From: Haloplanus sp. HW8-1
GTDB lineage: Archaea; Halobacteriota; Halobacteria; Halobacteriales; Haloferacaceae
DNA: 64,000 nucleotides
Assembly (NCBI RefSeq): GCF_023703795.1
Contig: NZ_CP098518.1
Span: 2,604,001 to 2,668,000, forward strand
Direction: 5' to 3'
The translations under genes and the position numbers were made by a program. This document shows, piece after piece, positions 60,488 through 64,000 of this stretch; the first letter of the stretch is position 1, and every line of letters starts with the position of its first letter. The notes beneath the pieces are model-generated. The model saw only the letters and a program-made list of their open reading frames with translations. It was not told the origin of the DNA and searched no databases.

Positions 60488-62875
60488 ATGGTCGAGCACA
60501 GACGGACGCTTGATTTCAAAATCGCCTTCGCCATCGGGCTGGGGACGATGATCGCCGCGGGGATCTTCTCGCTCTCGGGAACCGCGGTCGCCGAAATCGG
60601 CAGTAGCGCCATCGTCGCGTTCGTCCTCGCGGCCCTCGTCGCCGGTCTGACCGCCGCCTCTTACTCCGAATTCGCCTCCATCTACGCGGAAAACGGCGGC
60701 GGATACCTCTTCTCGGCGCGCACGCTCGAACACGAGACGCTGATCTACGCCGTCGGCGCGATGCTCTTTCTCGGCTACACCGGCACGACCGCATTCTACC
60801 TCGCGACCATGGACGAGTGGTTCTTCAGGTTCGTTCTCCCCGAATCCTTGCACTTTCTCCCCCACGGAACGACCGGGGTCGTCGCCGCCCTGTTGCTCGG
60901 GACGCTCAACGCCCGCGGCACCGAGGAGAGCGGCACCTTCCAGTTGGTCGTCACCGGCGCGAAGGTGGCCGTCCTCGTCGCCTTCGTCGCCGGTGCGTTC
61001 AGTTTCCGCGGCCCGTCCGCCGCCGTCGGGACCTTCACCGCGCGGTTCTCGGCCGATTTCGTCGGTATCGTCACCATCGCCGCCCTCGCGTTCATCACTT
61101 TCTTTGGCTTCTCCGCCATCGCGGCGAGTGCCGGTGAGATCGTCGAACCCCGCAAGACGGTGCCGCGGGCCATCGCGGCCAGCATCGTCACCGTGACCGT
61201 CCTCTACGCGCTGGTGATCGTCGCGATGGTCAACTCGCCCGTCCCCGCCGAGATCATCGCCGAGGAGGGTGAGACGGCGATGGGCCGCGTCGCCGCCGGG
61301 TTCCTCGGCCCCGCCGGTCGGTCGCTGATCGTCGCCGGCGCCGTCTTCAGCATGGTCAGCGCCTCCAATGCGAGTATTCTCGCCGCCAGCGGCATCGGAT
61401 CGCTCATGGGACGACAGGGACAGGCCCCACGTCCCTTCTCCCGCATCCACACCCGGTACGGCACGCCCTTCTGGAGCGTCGTGGCCACGACGGCCACCAT
61501 CGTCACCCTCATCGTCGTCTTCATCGGCCTGTTCCCCGCCGAGGGCGGACTCCTCCCCGTCGAACTCACCCTGGCGCTCCCGGCGCTCGGTCCGCTCACG
61601 CTGACCGAACTCGGCCTCACGACGCTCACCGGGTTCGCGACGCTCAACCTCCTGCTTCCCCTCTCGGTCGTCAACGTCGCACTCATCTACTCCAGACGCC
61701 GCTTCCCGGATCTGGAACGGGGTTTCCGGGTGCCCGGCGTCCCCGTCGTCCCAGTCCTCGGTGTCCTCGCCAACCTCGCACTCATCTCGAACCTGCCGGT
61801 CAAGGGCGTCCTCGTGGGCCTGCTCCTCGTCGCTCTCCTCCTCGCGGGCTACCTCGCCTGGGGTGGCGCCCCCGGCGTCGAGGAACTGTTCGAACGGGTG
61901 GTGCCCCCCTCCCGGTCCGGGACGGCCGCGGGGACCGGCGCCGCGCCCGAGACCACCGAGGAAGCGACCGGCCGCCACCGCATTCTCGTCGCCGTCGCCC
62001 GCCCGGAGCGGGCGGCCCGGTACGCCTCGCTCGCGGCGACGCTCGGTCGTCTCCGGGACGACGACCCGTTCGTGCAGGTCGTCAACGTCACTCACATCCC
62101 GGATCAAACCCCGTGGGAAACCGTCGAGGACACCGCGCGCCGGCGGACGGCCCGCATCGAGGAGCACCTCGCCGACGCCGACGTCGACGCCGACTACACC
62201 GTCGAGGGCCACGTCTGTCAGGACGTCGCCTTCGACATCGTCCAGACCGCCCGCGACGACGACGCCGACCTGATCATCATGGGCTACCCCGAGGAGCACA
62301 CGCGCATCGCGGAGCAAGTGGAGTACACCGCTCCCTGTGGCGTCCTCTTTGCCAGCGGCGTCTCCGACCCCGACACGAGCGTCGTCAACGTCGGTGCCGG
62401 CGGCGGCCCTCACCACCTCGGCCTCCTGCCCCTGGTCGAGCGGATGGGCCAGGAGGGCTCCGAACTCCACGTCATCAACGTCGACCCCGAGGGTGGCAAC
62501 GGCCGCCGGGAGAACACCGAGGCGACCATCGCCGGTCTCTCCGGGGCACCTTCGGTGCAGGTCCAGAACGTCCGCGCCGCGACCGTCGCGGAGGGCCTGG
62601 TCCGGACGGCCACGGAGAACGGCGGCATCCTCGTCATCGGCGCTACCCGCACCCGTCGGCTCCGGCGCTGGGTGTTCGGCAGCACCCCGGATGGCGTCAT
62701 CGACCTCGCGGACGGCACGGACCTTCCAGTCCTCGTTTACGCCAGCCCGCGGGGCGTCCACGGTCCCATCGAGGACTACATCTACCCAATCTATCGCGCC
62801 CTCACGGGACGGCGGCGCGGCCCCGCGAACGGCTCCGATGGGTCGGCGTCACGGGCCGACGGTCGGTCTCGCTGA
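60488..62875 (+). CDS. APC-family amino acid permease with C-terminal UspA domains
   Basis: 795 residues. About twelve helices (residues 10-450) with the APC start (FKIAFAIGLGTMIAAGIFSLSG) and NARGTEESG in the loop. A soluble C-terminal part has two UspA-like domains (about 495-620: RILVAVARPERAARYASLAATL, IIMGYPEEH; and about 630-770: VVNVGAGGGPHHLGLLPLV, ILVIGATRTRRLRRWVFGS). The second has a nucleotide-loop-like sequence. Usp domains on such transporters are thought to sense ATP or adenosine. The ATG at 60488 was chosen over a GTG three codons upstream. Confidence 0.88.
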   Translation: MVEHRRTLDFKIAFAIGLGTMIAAGIFSLSGTAVAEIGSSAIVAFVLAALVAGLTAASYSEFASIYAENGGGYLFSARTLEHETLIYAVGAMLFLGYTGTTAFYLATMDEWFFRFVLPESLHFLPHGTTGVVAALLLGTLNARGTEESGTFQLVVTGAKVAVLVAFVAGAFSFRGPSAAVGTFTARFSADFVGIVTIAALAFITFFGFSAIAASAGEIVEPRKTVPRAIAASIVTVTVLYALVIVAMVNSPVPAEIIAEEGETAMGRVAAGFLGPAGRSLIVAGAVFSMVSASNASILAASGIGSLMGRQGQAPRPFSRIHTRYGTPFWSVVATTATIVTLIVVFIGLFPAEGGLLPVELTLALPALGPLTLTELGLTTLTGFATLNLLLPLSVVNVALIYSRRRFPDLERGFRVPGVPVVPVLGVLANLALISNLPVKGVLVGLLLVALLLAGYLAWGGAPGVEELFERVVPPSRSGTAAGTGAAPETTEEATGRHRILVAVARPERAARYASLAATLGRLRDDDPFVQVVNVTHIPDQTPWETVEDTARRRTARIEEHLADADVDADYTVEGHVCQDVAFDIVQTARDDDADLIIMGYPEEHTRIAEQVEYTAPCGVLFASGVSDPDTSVVNVGAGGGPHHLGLLPLVERMGQEGSELHVINVDPEGGNGRRENTEATIAGLSGAPSVQVQNVRAATVAEGLVRTATENGGILVIGATRTRRLRRWVFGSTPDGVIDLADGTDLPVLVYASPRGVHGPIEDYIYPIYRALTGRRRGPANGSDGSASRADGRSR

Positions 62876-62930
62876 CCGATCCCTCCCCTTTCAGTAGCGA
62901 TTTGTGCCCCGACGCCCTCGTAGGCATCCA

Positions 62931-63611
62931 ATGAGCGTACAGGCAGAGTTCGACGCGTGGGCGGAAGCGGGCAAGGACAGGGGGATGGAGGAGCGCCACT
63001 GGCACACGGCGAAGGAGGCCCTCGCCCGGATGCCCGTCGAGGCCGGCGAGACGGTCCTGGATCTGGGAACCGGCTCGGGGTACGCCCTCCGGGCGCTGCG
63101 CGAGACGCGGGACGTGGGGCGAAGCGTCGGGGTGGACGCGTCGACCGAGATGGTGCGGAACGCCCGCGAGTACACCGACGACGCGGCGCTCGAATTCCTG
63201 GCGGGGGACTTCCAGCACCTCCCCCTCGGGGACGGGAGCGTCGACCACGTGTGGTCGATGGAGGCGTTCTACTACGCACGGGATCCGGAGGCCGTCCTCC
63301 GGGAGATCCGGCGGGTGCTCCGCCCCGGCGGTACCGTCTACTGTGCCGTGAACTTCTTCGAGGAGAGCGAACACACCCACGTCTGGCAGGAGAAGGTGGG
63401 CGTCGAGATGCAACTCTGGGACCGCGAGCGGTACCGCGAGGCGTTCCGGTCGGCCGGACTCCACGTGGTCGCCCAAGACACCATTCCGGATCGCGAGATC
63501 GACATCCCGCCGGCGTCGGCGTTCCCGACGGAGGGCTGGGAGCGCCGCGAGGCGATGGTCGATCGCTACCGGACGTGGGGGACGCTCCTCACCGTCGGCG
63601 TCGCGCCGTAG
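62931..63611 (+). CDS. SAM-dependent class I methyltransferase
   Basis: 226 residues with the class I fold: VLDLGTGSGYALRAL (SAM-binding), VGVDASTEMVRNA, AGDFQHLPLGDGSVDHVWSMEAFYYARD and LRPGGTVYC. The C-terminus varies (EKVGVEMQLWDRERYREAF). It is a Methyltransf_11-type enzyme; substrate unknown. Confidence 0.88.
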   Translation: MSVQAEFDAWAEAGKDRGMEERHWHTAKEALARMPVEAGETVLDLGTGSGYALRALRETRDVGRSVGVDASTEMVRNAREYTDDAALEFLAGDFQHLPLGDGSVDHVWSMEAFYYARDPEAVLREIRRVLRPGGTVYCAVNFFEESEHTHVWQEKVGVEMQLWDRERYREAFRSAGLHVVAQDTIPDREIDIPPASAFPTEGWERREAMVDRYRTWGTLLTVGVAP

Positions 63612-63626
63612 CCTCCGCCGCCGTCC

Positions 63627-64000
63627 TCACGCGTCAGTGAGCAGTCCCACGAGCACAAGCACGCCGAGCATCAGCCCCGCCAGGACGAGATATCCCTCGT
63701 CGAAGTAGCCACGATCGGCGACGGCCCCGAAGAGGACGGGGCCGGCCGCCCCGGTCGTCGCGGTGGCGGTGCGGACGACGCCGAGTCCGGTGCCCCGCGT
63801 CTCCCCGGCGAAGGCGTCCGAGAGGAACGACTGGGTGATCGCACCGGATCCGAGCATGGTGCTGATACACGCGGTGACCGCGACGAGGGCCGGAAGACCA
63901 TGGACGAAAGGGAGCGAAACGAACCCGACGACGGGCGCGACGAGCACCATCACGAGCGAGCCACGGACCCCGATTCGATCGTAGGCCGCCCCCGCGAGCG
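63627..64000 (-). CDS. MFS transporter, C-terminal part (continues beyond the right edge)
   Basis: About 124 residues of the C-terminal half: LAGAAYDRIGVRG (a loop with Asp-Arg typical of MFS), then three to four helices ending in GLMLGVLVLVGLLTDA. The start lies outside the window. The DNA upstream (to 64000) is open in the same frame. Confidence 0.8.
   Translation of the reverse strand, partial: LAGAAYDRIGVRGSLVMVLVAPVVGFVSLPFVHGLPALVAVTACISTMLGSGAITQSFLSDAFAGETRGTGLGVVRTATATTGAAGPVLFGAVADRGYFDEGYLVLAGLMLGVLVLVGLLTDA

Noticed and set aside
59900-62761. Very long open frame on the minus strand opposite the APC permease gene
   Set aside because: It is a mirror of the high-GC coding strand; the composition is Gly/Arg/Glu-rich with no domain, while the plus-strand frame has a clear transporter.

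Overview
This window is a piece of a haloarchaeal (class Halobacteria) chromosome. The DNA is GC-rich, the proteins are very acidic, many genes have a TATA-like box 25-30 bases before an ATG or GTG with little leader, and the gene families are typically haloarchaeal: bacterio-opsin-activator-type regulators, HalOD1, HicBA, IS1341-type TnpB genes, PGF-CTERM proteins, MCM with inteins and the SWIM protein. No rRNA, tRNA or CRISPR array was seen.

1-15 kb is core metabolism: a CoA-disulfide-reductase-like flavoprotein, an SDR oxidoreductase, a ZIP-like membrane protein, a PGF-CTERM surface protein, a UspA-like protein, an alpha/beta hydrolase that has lost its serine, a PAS-GAF histidine kinase with an odd repeat in its ATP-binding domain, an SLC13/RCK_C permease, a metallo-beta-lactamase, two MoaD/ThiS-like proteins and a tungsten-type aldehyde ferredoxin oxidoreductase. 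Two decayed genes lie among them: a Tm-1-like/UPF0261 gene and a macro-domain gene.

15-30 kb is a sensory island: PAS kinases, a Bat-type regulator, HalOD1, a chemotaxis transducer followed by a probable CheW remnant, a receiver-PAS-kinase hybrid, a double-domain KaiC-like ATPase overlapping a LOV-domain histidine kinase, and a broken PAS gene cut by an IS1341-type element. A hicBA toxin-antitoxin pair follows.

32.1-39.7 kb looks like one mobile unit. It has 37-bp terminal inverted repeats with three mismatches and a possible 4-bp TCAA target duplication. It carries a histidine kinase, a response regulator, a tandem PgsC/CapC-like membrane protein, a CapB/PgsB-like ligase fused to two DUF1508-like domains, and a DDE transposase. 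This suggests a transposon with regulated poly-gamma-glutamate synthesis as cargo.

40-46 kb is mobile-element debris: a second TnpB element whose RuvC-II glutamate is missing, a tyrosine recombinase, and its partner gene split by a 264-bp palindrome-ended mini-element that itself contains a Tn5/IS50-like IS. A 13-5-13 inverted repeat lies just upstream of the recombinase pair.

46-64 kb is core again: an MCM helicase with three inteins, a biotin ECF transporter (bioY, ATPase, EcfT), a membrane FeS/HdrD-like protein probably linked to ETF, a cupin, a glutaryl-CoA-dehydrogenase-type acyl-CoA dehydrogenase, a SWIM protein, Trm1, a secreted protein, an APC permease with UspA domains, a methyltransferase and the end of an MFS transporter.
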